Assembly (NCBI RefSeq): GCF_014203095.1
Contig: NZ_JACHIG010000001.1
Location: 248,001 to 312,000, forward strand
Reading direction: 5' to 3'
Source of the DNA: Prosthecobacter vanneervenii
Lineage (GTDB): Bacteria > Verrucomicrobiota > Verrucomicrobiia > Verrucomicrobiales > Verrucomicrobiaceae
DNA: 64,000 nucleotides
The position numbers were made by a program, and so were the translations under genes. The notes under the pieces are model-generated. The model saw nothing but the letters and a program-made list of their open reading frames with translations, ran no database searches and was not told the DNA's origin. Positions 15,641 through 22,889 of this stretch are shown in pieces. Each line of letters opens with the position of its first letter. Positions within the stretch are counted from its first letter, which is position 1.

Positions 15641-16507
15641 TTATGCCGCGAGCAGATGCTCCTGGTCAGCAGATGCTGGAGCCGGAAGAGCCAGCGGCTT
15701 GTCACCGATGTCGCTCACATTCAGGCTTGGGTCGCTGCCCTTGGGCTGGCGGCCGGTGAGGCGGCAGAAGTCGTGGTAGCTCAGGACTTCAAAGGTGCGG
15801 TCCAGATGCTCCACCACCACAGTCATGCTCTCCACCCAGTCTCCCGAATTGAGGTAATGGGTGCTTTCGATCATCTTGTTGGCGGGAGTGTGAATATGGC
15901 CGCAGATGATGCCGTTGCAGCCTTTCCACTGTGCCAGCTTCTGGAGCTGCTCCTCGTAGCGGCCCACAAAGCTGACCACGTTTTTGACCTTCATTTTGAC
16001 CCAGCGGCTGAGGGAGAAGGCCTCCTTGTTGCGCCAGCGCAGCCAGGCGTTGTAGGCGCGGTTCAGTCGCAGCAGTGCCTCATAACCGACAGCGCCCACC
16101 TTGGCCAGCCAGACGTGATTGGTCGTCACATGATCAAAGCCGTCTCCATGCACCACGAGGTAGCGGCCGTGCGGGGACTCATGAATGTGCTCGTCCACCA
16201 GGGAGAGTCCGGCCAGTTTGAAGGGGAGAAACTTTTCCAGGATGTCATCGTGGTTGCCACGCAGGTAGATCACTTCTGTGCCTTCCTTTTCCATCTTCTT
16301 CAGCACGGTGCGCACAAAGTGCGTGTGCTCCTGAGTCCAGCGTCCTGAGCTCTTCAGAGCCCACACATCAATGATGTCACCATTGAGCACGAGCTTTTCG
16401 CACTTGCAGTGGCGGATGAGATGAGCCGCCTGCACAGCCTTGGAGTCGGCCATGCCGAGGTGGACATCGGACATGAACAAAGTCTTGATGCGGAGTTTGG
16501 TCTTCAT
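15641..16507 (-). CDS. LpxH-like UDP-2,3-diacylglucosamine diphosphatase family metallophosphoesterase
   Basis: A calcineurin-type metallophosphoesterase with the full set of metal-ligand blocks: MSDVHLG (Asp14, His16), NGDIIDVW, RGNHDD, VVHGDGFDHV and CGHIHTP. The grouping with FLPFKLAGL and the C-terminal SGDWVESMTVVVEH places it with COG2908, which includes LpxH, the lipid A enzyme that hydrolyses UDP-2,3-diacylglucosamine. At 288 aa it is longer than E. coli LpxH and has a basic mid-region (LRWRNKEAFSLSRWVKMKVK) that may contact the membrane. LpxH activity is likely but another phosphoesterase substrate is possible. It stands alone. Confidence 0.75.
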   Translation of the reverse strand: MKTKLRIKTLFMSDVHLGMADSKAVQAAHLIRHCKCEKLVLNGDIIDVWALKSSGRWTQEHTHFVRTVLKKMEKEGTEVIYLRGNHDDILEKFLPFKLAGLSLVDEHIHESPHGRYLVVHGDGFDHVTTNHVWLAKVGAVGYEALLRLNRAYNAWLRWRNKEAFSLSRWVKMKVKNVVSFVGRYEEQLQKLAQWKGCNGIICGHIHTPANKMIESTHYLNSGDWVESMTVVVEHLDRTFEVLSYHDFCRLTGRQPKGSDPSLNVSDIGDKPLALPAPASADQEHLLAA

Positions 16508-16641
16508 AGGTGCAGGGCCGGATGGATTGTGAATAGAAACAGGCTTGTCACGTACCTGACCTGACGCCGGGAGGTGGGAAAGGAGGCAAGTGAAACCTTT
16601 TCGTCACGCGCTTGTCGTGGGCGCGCTGTGCGTGACGCTGG

Positions 16642-16896
16642 CTACCAGCGCGGGGTCTTGGCGGCTTGCAGAAAGCGGTCGATCTCCGTCGTGCGCTTTT
16701 TCTCCACGGGGGCCTTCTGTTCTACACGCACCGGGTCTGGGCCTGTCTTGCGGTTATGACCTGCACGCCACACAAACCAGAGGCAGGTGGCAAACAATGT
16801 CAGAGCCATGATGGGACCTCCATGGCGGCGGACGAAGCGCGTTTGCCTGCGCCATTCAAGATAGCTTTGCAGTTCGTTATGATGCGGCCTGAACAT
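16642..16896 (-). CDS. Small single-span membrane protein, 84 aa, hypothetical
   Basis: A basic N-terminal stretch (EWRRQTRFVRRHGG) precedes one membrane helix (PIMALTLFATCLWFVWRAG) and a basic cytoplasmic or periplasmic tail. No family is recognised. Support is the plausible topology and lack of a competing frame; it may be spurious. Confidence 0.4.
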   Translation of the reverse strand: MFRPHHNELQSYLEWRRQTRFVRRHGGPIMALTLFATCLWFVWRAGHNRKTGPDPVRVEQKAPVEKKRTTEIDRFLQAAKTPRW

Positions 16897-17283
16897 GAAA
16901 ACAGAGTGGGAGGGTGGACCAAGTGCTCAAATGGGATGTGGTCACAATTATGTTTCCACCTCATGCTGCGAGGGGGTGCGAAAGCGGCGGAGTTGTCATA
17001 TTACACACCCGTGGCTGCCGTTCGCGTGAGCTTTGACTTGACTCATGGGGGGAGCGTAAGCGCTGGTTTTAATCAGTGTCATGGCTGATGCGACATGGTG
17101 TTAAGAGGAAGTCGCTGGTGTGTGCATGAGCTGCCGCGGCCCCGCAGAGGGTGGGGGCTTTCATTCACCGGATAGGTTGCAAAATCGTCACACATTCAGG
17201 GGTGTGTTCCTATGCGACGAGATCGTAACACGCTTGTCTTTGGCAGGTGTTCAATCCTGTCGTCACAATCCCGTCACTGAGAC
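16897..17283. promoter_or_regulatory. Upstream region of the two-component operon
   Basis: 387 bp without a gene between the divergent small membrane protein and the response regulator. It contains several GTCA-type words (TTGTCATATTACAC near 16995, GTGTCATGG near 17078, CGTCACAC at 17186) and the 11-bp-spaced CGTCAC pair listed separately. No clear -35/-10 pair could be fixed. Confidence 0.4.
17261..17277 (+). promoter_or_regulatory. Pho-box-like direct repeat upstream of the response regulator
   Basis: CGTCAC at 17261 and again at 17272, an 11-bp repeat spacing, in CGTCACAATCCCGTCACTG. Known PhoB boxes are two TGTCA-type repeats with 11-bp spacing. It ends six bases before the ATG, which would suit autoregulation by repression or a leaderless transcript. 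Confidence 0.4.
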
Positions 17284-17985
17284 ATGAGCAAAATTTTAGT
17301 AGTCGATGATGAGAGGGACATTGTTGATCTCGTCAGCCTGCACTTGCAGCGCGAGGGGCATGAAGTTGAGTCCGTGGACAACGGGCTGGCCGTGCTGCCG
17401 ATGGCGGTGAAGACGGCTCCGGATCTCATCGTGCTGGATCTCATGCTGCCGGGGATCGATGGCGTGCAGGTGCACCGCAGGCTGCGTGCGGACACCCGCA
17501 CGCGGCACATTCCCGTGATAATGCTCACGGCCCGTGCGCAGACGAATGACCGCATCGCCGGACTGGAGGGCGGTGCGGACGATTACCTGACCAAGCCCTT
17601 CAGCCCGCGCGAGCTGATGCTGCGCATCGGCGCGGTGCTGCGGCGCACGCAAAAGGTGGTGATGCTGGCGGAGCAGCGCATTGGCGACTTCCTGCTGGAC
17701 CGGCGCAATATGTCACTCTCCATCCGTGGAAAGCTGGTGGAGCTCACCATCACGGAGCTGAAGCTGATGACCACGCTGATGGCGAATCCGGACGTGATCC
17801 ACTCGCGCTCCGAGCTGCTGAGTGCGGTGTGGGGCTACGCGGACGACACCCACTCCCGCACGCTGGACACACATATCAAACGTCTGCGCGACAAGCTGGG
17901 AGACCACGGCAGGCACATCGGTACGCTGCGGCGTCAGGGCTATCTGTTTCACAGCATGATACAGGAGGAGACCGCTGAGGCATGA
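17284..17985 (+). CDS. OmpR/PhoB-family response regulator
   Basis: A 233-aa DNA-binding response regulator. The receiver domain (1-120) has acidic pocket Asp9-Asp10, phospho-acceptor Asp52 (VLDLMLPG), the LTAR switch region and Lys104 (YLTKPFSPREL). The C-terminal winged helix (about 133-230) carries ITELKLMTTLMANP and the recognition part VWGYADDTHSRTLDTHIKRLRDKLG, closest to the PhoB/PhoP type. It overlaps the kinase gene by four bases (ATGA), so the pair is translationally coupled. PEP-CTERM and PstS-like genes follow, which hints at phosphate as the signal, but the regulator's targets are not proven. Confidence 0.93.
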   Translation: MSKILVVDDERDIVDLVSLHLQREGHEVESVDNGLAVLPMAVKTAPDLIVLDLMLPGIDGVQVHRRLRADTRTRHIPVIMLTARAQTNDRIAGLEGGADDYLTKPFSPRELMLRIGAVLRRTQKVVMLAEQRIGDFLLDRRNMSLSIRGKLVELTITELKLMTTLMANPDVIHSRSELLSAVWGYADDTHSRTLDTHIKRLRDKLGDHGRHIGTLRRQGYLFHSMIQEETAEA

Positions 17986-19127
17986 CGACGGCTGCGGCGA
18001 AAGAGGAAACTGCTGCTTCGTCCGGCATGGAGGGCTGGCATCCTGGTGTGCCTGCTGCCGCGCTGGGCTGTGCGCAGGAGGAGTGCCACCTCTTTGGCGC
18101 ACTGCTCAACGAGGTGCCTCATGGCGTGCTGGTGCTGGATGACGACGGGGTGATCCTCTTTGCCAATCTGGCGGTGAATGTGATGTTTCTCCCCCATCAG
18201 CTGGAGGTGGGTGGCACGATCGGCACGGCTGCAGTGCTGGAGCCTCTGGTGAGCATCGTGGCGGAAGCACGCAGCCGCCGTGCGCGTGCAGAGCAGGAGG
18301 TGCGGCTGACGCTGCCCTACATCGGGGAATGGAACCAGGAGCACCACTACCACCTGAGCGCCGCCCCGTGGAGCGAAGGCGGACGCAGCGGCGTGTGGGT
18401 GATGGCGGAGGACCACACCGAGCGCCACCACAGCCAGCAGATGAGGCGGGATTTTCTGACCAGCGCAGGTCACGAACTGCGCACGCCGCTCTCGCTCATC
18501 CACGGCTACATCGAGACGCTGAAGAGCGGCATGATCAAAAACACCACCTCGCTGGTGCGTTGCCTGGAAGTGATGGAAAAGCACAGCCGCCGCATGATGC
18601 GCATCATCGACGACATGCTGACAATCTCCCGTCTGGAGACGCAGGACGAGCCGCTGAAGACGGAGACCTTTCTGGTGCGTGCCTGCGTGCAGGATTCGCT
18701 GGAGCACCTGACGCCGCTCATCGAGATGCGTCAGGCCACGGTGAGCGTGGATTTCCCCCCGGACGGCGGCGTGCTGCATGGCGACCGCTTTTACTGGGAC
18801 CAGATTTTCACCAACCTCATCGAGCATCCGCTCAAGGAAAATCTGCGCAGCGGGTTGCGGGTCAAGGTGTGTGGACGCTGGACGCCGCACGAGTGCATCC
18901 TCACCGTGGAGGATAATGGCGTAGGCATCCGGCCAGAGGATGTGCCGTTTGTTTTCAGACGCTTTCACCGTTCTTCCAGCAAGGGACCCGGGCAGGAAGG
19001 CAAGGGCACTGGTCTGGGGCTGTCGATTGTCAAACGAGCCGTGGAAGCTCATGGCGGCGGCATTGAGGTGGAGAGCGTGCCCGGTGTGCGCACCGTCTTC
19101 ACCATCCGCCTGCCGCTGCCGGACTGA
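17982..19127 (+). CDS. PhoR-like sensor histidine kinase, soluble, altered N-box
   Basis: A 381-aa kinase with an N-terminal PAS-like domain (about 37-145: NEVPHGVLVLDDDGVILFAN), a HisKA domain with His164 in SAGHELRTPLS and a HATPase domain with D-box VEDNGVGI and G-box GKGTGLGLSIV. No membrane helix is present, unlike classical PhoR, so it must sense inside the cell or through a partner. The N-box reads NLIEHPLKEN: the second, Mg-binding Asn of the usual NLxxNAxK is His282 and the next Ala is Pro283. That may reduce kinase activity and favour phosphatase activity. It forms an operon with the response regulator. Confidence 0.9.
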   Translation: MTTAAAKEETAASSGMEGWHPGVPAAALGCAQEECHLFGALLNEVPHGVLVLDDDGVILFANLAVNVMFLPHQLEVGGTIGTAAVLEPLVSIVAEARSRRARAEQEVRLTLPYIGEWNQEHHYHLSAAPWSEGGRSGVWVMAEDHTERHHSQQMRRDFLTSAGHELRTPLSLIHGYIETLKSGMIKNTTSLVRCLEVMEKHSRRMMRIIDDMLTISRLETQDEPLKTETFLVRACVQDSLEHLTPLIEMRQATVSVDFPPDGGVLHGDRFYWDQIFTNLIEHPLKENLRSGLRVKVCGRWTPHECILTVEDNGVGIRPEDVPFVFRRFHRSSSKGPGQEGKGTGLGLSIVKRAVEAHGGGIEVESVPGVRTVFTIRLPLPD

Positions 19128-19471
19128 GCCTGCGTGCTTGCTGATTGGCAGGTGGAAAATTCCGCCGCGGAGACTTGACTGCCGGTATGCGGCTGAGAAG
19201 GGAAAACGTCCTTTTTCCGGCTGTTAAATGAGCAAGAAGAAAAACGGCAAGTGCAGGAAGTGGAACAGGGGAATCAGGCCGTCCTTCCTGGCAGGGATAA
19301 ATGTCTGAAAAAAAACGATCTAGACGCATCCTGCTGAGGTTTGGTGTGCGGGGGGTAGGCAACGAAATTGTGACAGTGCATTGGTGGTGGGCATCGGGTG
19401 CAAGGGGCAAGCATGCACCGCCTTTCCAAGGCTCGCCTTGGGGAGACAAACCTCACCACCACACATACCAA
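19128..19471. other. 344-bp leader before the PEP-CTERM gene
   Basis: No gene is supported; the open frame reaching back to 19301 encodes an unlikely extension before the signal peptide. An AAAA/TTTT hairpin near 19201-19220 (GGAAAACGTCCTTTTTCC) may terminate the two-component transcript. On the minus strand CTGTCACAATTTCGT (19378-19364) resembles the box ahead of the response regulator. Confidence 0.4.
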
Positions 19472-20332
19472 ATGATGTTCAAACCACAGAAAGCGCTGAC
19501 CCTTCTGGCTCTTGCCGGACTGGCTCTCGCCCCTGCAGCTTCCAAAGCTGCGGTAACAGCCTACACGGCTGACGATCTGATCATGGGAATCCAGCAGACT
19601 GGAAATACCCAAGTTCTCCTCATTAACCTTGGGCAGGCCTCCGGCTTCAAAACCGGCGCCTCCGTGGGTACAGTCATCTCAGGACTTTCCACCGTCCTCA
19701 GCAGCACCTTTGGCTCAGGCTGGGCCACCGACTCCACGATCGCATGGGGCATCGTCGGCACCCCTGGAGCTTCGGCTGCTGGTGGTGACACTGCCAATAC
19801 GCTCTATGCTTCCACCCCTCAGACCACCTTTGGCGTTCAGTCCAGTCCTTTCTCGGATTCGGCCTATACACGTCAGTCTGCCGCCACTCAGGGCTCGGGC
19901 CGTTCCAACATTGTGACGATGGCCAACACCTTCGCTGGTCTTACCTCCGTCGCCACGGGCACTGGCACCAACGTTGCTGCAGCACTGCAGGCTACCAGCA
20001 CCACGGGTGGCTGGTTCTCGCAGAACCCTCTTGGCGCAGGTGGCAGCAGCTTCAGCTACTTCAACTCCCTCGAAGGCAGTTTTGCCAATGGCGTGTCAAA
20101 CTCCGCCCTCGATCTCTACCGCATGCAGGTGTACAACACCGCGCCTGCTGGAAGCATCGGAGATGCCGGAGCCTACATCGGCACTTTCCAGCTGAGCCCC
20201 AGTGGCAGCGTCAGCTTCAGCACCAGCCCAGGTGCTGTTCCCGAGCCCACGCGTGCCGTGCTCTTTGGCGCCGGCCTTGCCGGTCTCATGCTGCGCCGCC
20301 GTCGCGCTGTCCGCAGCACGGTGGCTGCATAA
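19472..20332 (+). CDS. PEP-CTERM sorting-domain exported protein, 286 aa
   Basis: Starts MMFKPQKALTLLALAGLALAPAASKA, a clear signal peptide; this start is preferred over the upstream one at 19301. The mature part is Ser/Thr/Gly/Ala-rich and beta-like (DDLIMGIQQTGNTQVLLINLG near its start). The C-terminus is a PEP-CTERM tail: VPEP, a hydrophobic stretch (AVLFGAGLAGLML) and RRRR, recognised by exosortase, which anchors or transfers such proteins to the cell surface. No exosortase is in the window. It lies between the two-component pair and the PstS-like gene, 53 bp before the latter, so they may be cotranscribed. Confidence 0.85.
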   Translation: MMFKPQKALTLLALAGLALAPAASKAAVTAYTADDLIMGIQQTGNTQVLLINLGQASGFKTGASVGTVISGLSTVLSSTFGSGWATDSTIAWGIVGTPGASAAGGDTANTLYASTPQTTFGVQSSPFSDSAYTRQSAATQGSGRSNIVTMANTFAGLTSVATGTGTNVAAALQATSTTGGWFSQNPLGAGGSSFSYFNSLEGSFANGVSNSALDLYRMQVYNTAPAGSIGDAGAYIGTFQLSPSGSVSFSTSPGAVPEPTRAVLFGAGLAGLMLRRRRAVRSTVAA

Positions 20333-20385
20333 GCCTCATCTTCTCGTCAATACCTTAAACACTCACTTTTTCTTTTCCAGAACCC

Positions 20386-21891
20386 ATGAAACTTAATCTG
20401 ACAGCTCTCTCTGCTGCCGCAGCCCTTTTGATGGCCTCTCCGGCCTTCGCAGATGTCACCATCTACATCACAGGATCCACCGCATTCCGTTCCGCCGTTT
20501 CCAATGCCATCAAGAACAAGATGACCTTCGGTGGCGGTCAGGGTTATGCCTTTACGGGCTCCAACTTTACCGGTTCCAGCAACCAGGTGTTTGTGGGCTC
20601 GGTTTCCGGCATCTCTGGCGTGGTGACCGTGAAGACCAACTGGTCCGGATCCGTGGCCGGCATCAAGGCCCTGACCACCAATCAGAACCTTTCTTTCCTG
20701 GATTATCCTGCCTCCTCAGGCACCGCCTACACCCTGAGCTCCAGTGGCACAGGCAGTGTGAACACCAACAATCTGAACACGGTCGCCCAAGCTGACATCA
20801 CGATGGCTGACAACTACCAGGGTTCCACCAACTTCACCAATCCTTCCCTGACAACGCAACGAGTCGGCGTCGTGCCTTTCGCCTGGGTTTCCAGCGCCAG
20901 CGCCCCTGCTGGCCTGACCAATGTGACCCCGCAGCTTGCACGCACGCTGTTCCAGACTGGCTTCTGCTCTGCTGCTTTGTTCACCAACAACAACGCTGAC
21001 GCCTCCGACAAGGGAACCGGCACCATGGTGTATGCCATTGGTCGTGATCCTCTGTCCGGCACTCGTCTGGTCAGCTTTGCCGAAAGTGGCATTGGTATCT
21101 TCACCACGGTGGCCCAATATCAGCCCTCCGTGGTTGGCGTGAACGGCTCCACCGTGAACGGCGTCAGCGGCACCACCGTGACGAACATCAACCTCACCCC
21201 TGTGGATGCCACCGTTCCAACAACCGACCCGGGTATGACCGGCTTCAGCAGCGGAGGCAATCTGGCCGACAACTTGCGCTACACCACCACCTCCGTGACG
21301 GACGACAACTCCGGCATCGGTCCGATGAAGATCTGCTTTGTCAGCTACCTGGGTGAATCTGACGCCGCACGTGCGGTGAATGGCACCGGATCTGGAGTGG
21401 GCTCTGGCAATGTGGGTTGCCGCTATCTGTCCTACAATGGTGTCAATGCCTTCGGCGGTGTGGTCACCACCGTCACCGGCAATGTGGACACCTCCGGCAA
21501 CATCACCGTCACAACGGGCACCACCACCGGACTCGTGGTTGGCCAGCTTGTACGTTCCTCCGGCCTTGTGGGAGACTCTTACATCACCGCTATCAATAGC
21601 AGCACCAGCTTCACTGTGTCCAATCCTGCAGGCACTGCATACACCGCTGGTACAGCTTTGAGCATCAGCACCTCCAACCTCCTTCCGCAGGCCATCTGGA
21701 ATGGTTCCTACACCATGTGGGGCTATGAAAACATCATGTGGCGCTCCAGCCTCGCTGGCGACAAGCTGACCTTTGGCAACGCGCTGAAGAACCAGATCAT
21801 CGCAGTGGACTACTTCGCCGCAGGCCTCTCTGTCACTTCCATGCGCGTGAACCGCTTTGTGGACGGTGGCAACGTCAGCGCGACCTACTAA
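20386..21891 (+). CDS. PstS-like phosphate-binding-type secreted protein with an inserted beta module
   Basis: After a signal peptide (LTALSAAAALLMASPAFA) the protein opens DVTIYITGSTAFRSAVSNAI, as in type 2 periplasmic binding proteins of the PstS/DING group. RVGVVPFAWVSS and TPQLARTLFQTG match their hinge segments, and GRDPLSGTRLV (about residues 219-229) contains the SGTR motif that binds phosphate in PstS. The 501-aa length exceeds PstS because of Thr/Ser/Gly-rich insertions. One, at about 363-427, is a small beta module also found in the giant exoprotein at 31223. No Pst permease genes are nearby. Phosphate binding is inferred, not shown. Confidence 0.72.
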   Translation: MKLNLTALSAAAALLMASPAFADVTIYITGSTAFRSAVSNAIKNKMTFGGGQGYAFTGSNFTGSSNQVFVGSVSGISGVVTVKTNWSGSVAGIKALTTNQNLSFLDYPASSGTAYTLSSSGTGSVNTNNLNTVAQADITMADNYQGSTNFTNPSLTTQRVGVVPFAWVSSASAPAGLTNVTPQLARTLFQTGFCSAALFTNNNADASDKGTGTMVYAIGRDPLSGTRLVSFAESGIGIFTTVAQYQPSVVGVNGSTVNGVSGTTVTNINLTPVDATVPTTDPGMTGFSSGGNLADNLRYTTTSVTDDNSGIGPMKICFVSYLGESDAARAVNGTGSGVGSGNVGCRYLSYNGVNAFGGVVTTVTGNVDTSGNITVTTGTTTGLVVGQLVRSSGLVGDSYITAINSSTSFTVSNPAGTAYTAGTALSISTSNLLPQAIWNGSYTMWGYENIMWRSSLAGDKLTFGNALKNQIIAVDYFAAGLSVTSMRVNRFVDGGNVSATY

Positions 21892-21955
21892 TACTCTGAT
21901 CTGACTGCCTCTGAAAACACACAGATGGCAGAAGAAAAGCACGAGTAACATCTTC

Positions 21956-21983
21956 GGCCGGTGCGGTTTGTTCCGCACCGGCC
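21956..21983 (+). terminator. Strong hairpin after the PstS-like gene
   Basis: A perfect 11-bp GC-rich stem (GGCCGGTGCGG / CCGCACCGGCC) with loop TTTGTT, 65 bp after the stop codon. The T-run is short (TTCCC), so it may act as an RNA 3'-end stabiliser as well as a terminator. Confidence 0.7.
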
Positions 21984-22002
21984 TTCCCATGATAATAAGA
22001 AA

Positions 22003-22674
22003 ATGATTTCGCAGCACCAGCCTCGCATCACGATCCGATGGTTTTCCTCTTCTCCGCATCTGCAACTGGTGGTGGCTGCGGCCATGTGCCTGATTTCAGC
22101 AGCCTTGGGAGGCCTTGCCGGCTCCTCTGGAAAGAAAATGAAAAATGGGACGGACACAGGGCATGTTACGCACGCGGTCGCTTTCGATGCTGGTGCTTCG
22201 GTGCCCGCCACCAGCCATTCCGCCAACAAATCACCCGCATCAGTTTCTGTCTCGACATCTGCGCTGGAAATTCCTTCTTCCGCGGCACCTGCCTCCCCCC
22301 CGCCGTTTCATGCAGGCGAGGTGGGCTCCCGGGATGCGGCCGCATTTATTGGTGGGGCTGGTCCTCAGGCTGTGACAGCCAGACCCGTGAGAGCACCGTC
22401 TGCTCTTCGGAGGCCTGATTCCCGAGTTCTGGTGCCCATGATTTTTCGCGAGGTGAGCCCTGCTGCTGGACTCAGTGGCGAGCAGGTGGCTACCATTGAC
22501 CAAATGCGCAATCAGTTTAATGAAAAAGTCGGAACCCCCAGCAGTCCATCTGACCCGCGATACCGGGCGCGTTGGGTGAGTGCGCAGGTGGAAATGGATG
22601 ACCAGCTTCGAGCCTATCTTGGATGGGAAAAGTTTAATCAATATCAGCTGCACGCGGCGCAAAGTCTTAGATAA
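22003..22674 (+). CDS. Hypothetical membrane-anchored protein, 223 aa
   Basis: I start it at MISQHQPRITIRWF (22003), giving a cytoplasmic stub, one membrane helix (LQLVVAAAMCLISAALGGLAG) and an extracytoplasmic part. A long Ser/Ala/Pro-rich linker leads to a C-terminal helical region (about 150-223) with GEQVATIDQMRNQFNEKVG and DQLRAYLGWEKFNQYQL. The latter pattern recalls small periplasmic helical domains in which a helix is followed by a DxxLRxxLGxEKFxxY motif, but no family is assigned. It sits between the PstS-like gene and the secretion operon. It may assist the export operon; there is no direct evidence. Confidence 0.55.
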   Translation: MISQHQPRITIRWFSSSPHLQLVVAAAMCLISAALGGLAGSSGKKMKNGTDTGHVTHAVAFDAGASVPATSHSANKSPASVSVSTSALEIPSSAAPASPPPFHAGEVGSRDAAAFIGGAGPQAVTARPVRAPSALRRPDSRVLVPMIFREVSPAAGLSGEQVATIDQMRNQFNEKVGTPSSPSDPRYRARWVSAQVEMDDQLRAYLGWEKFNQYQLHAAQSLR

Positions 22675-22692
22675 GTTACAATAATGTAACTT
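22673..22692. promoter_or_regulatory. Palindrome AAGTTACA-ATAA-TGTAACTT
   Basis: Perfect 8-bp arms with a 4-nt spacer overlap the stop codon of the preceding gene. A symmetric AT-rich site of this size fits a dimeric regulator. A short hairpin is also possible; the following TTTAGA is a poor T-run. Confidence 0.5.
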
Positions 22693-22769
22693 TAGACGAG
22701 TGGTTTTGGTCAGAAATGCATTGCCGTCGCCTTTTTGCGAAGGGGAAATGCCTGTTTTGCAGCACAAGA

Positions 22770-22818
22770 ACGTCACTCTGAATCCATATTTTGAAGATAG
22801 ACTGAGTTAGAGTGACGT
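22770..22818. promoter_or_regulatory. Inverted repeat ACGTCACTCT / AGAGTGACGT ahead of the secretion operon
   Basis: Perfect 10-bp arms (22770-22779 and 22809-22818) flank a 29-bp AT-rich core, 71 bp before the tpsB-like start. The arms contain CGTCAC, the word repeated ahead of the response regulator. Either two operator half-sites on opposite DNA faces or a promoter enclosed by operators is possible. Confidence 0.5.
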
Positions 22819-22889
22819 AATCGTAACTCTGCATGCCTTGAGATGGGGGGCTGGAAGAGAAATAGGGAGGCCGCGACTTTCGCGCTTTC

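Noticed and set aside
16574..17088. Frames opposite and upstream of the small membrane protein
   Set aside because: Composition is atypical and they have no domain; the 84-aa minus-strand frame has the only plausible topology.
19301..19471. Upstream extension of the PEP-CTERM gene
   Set aside because: The added 57 residues precede a clean signal peptide and have no membrane or signal character, so the start at 19472 is preferred.
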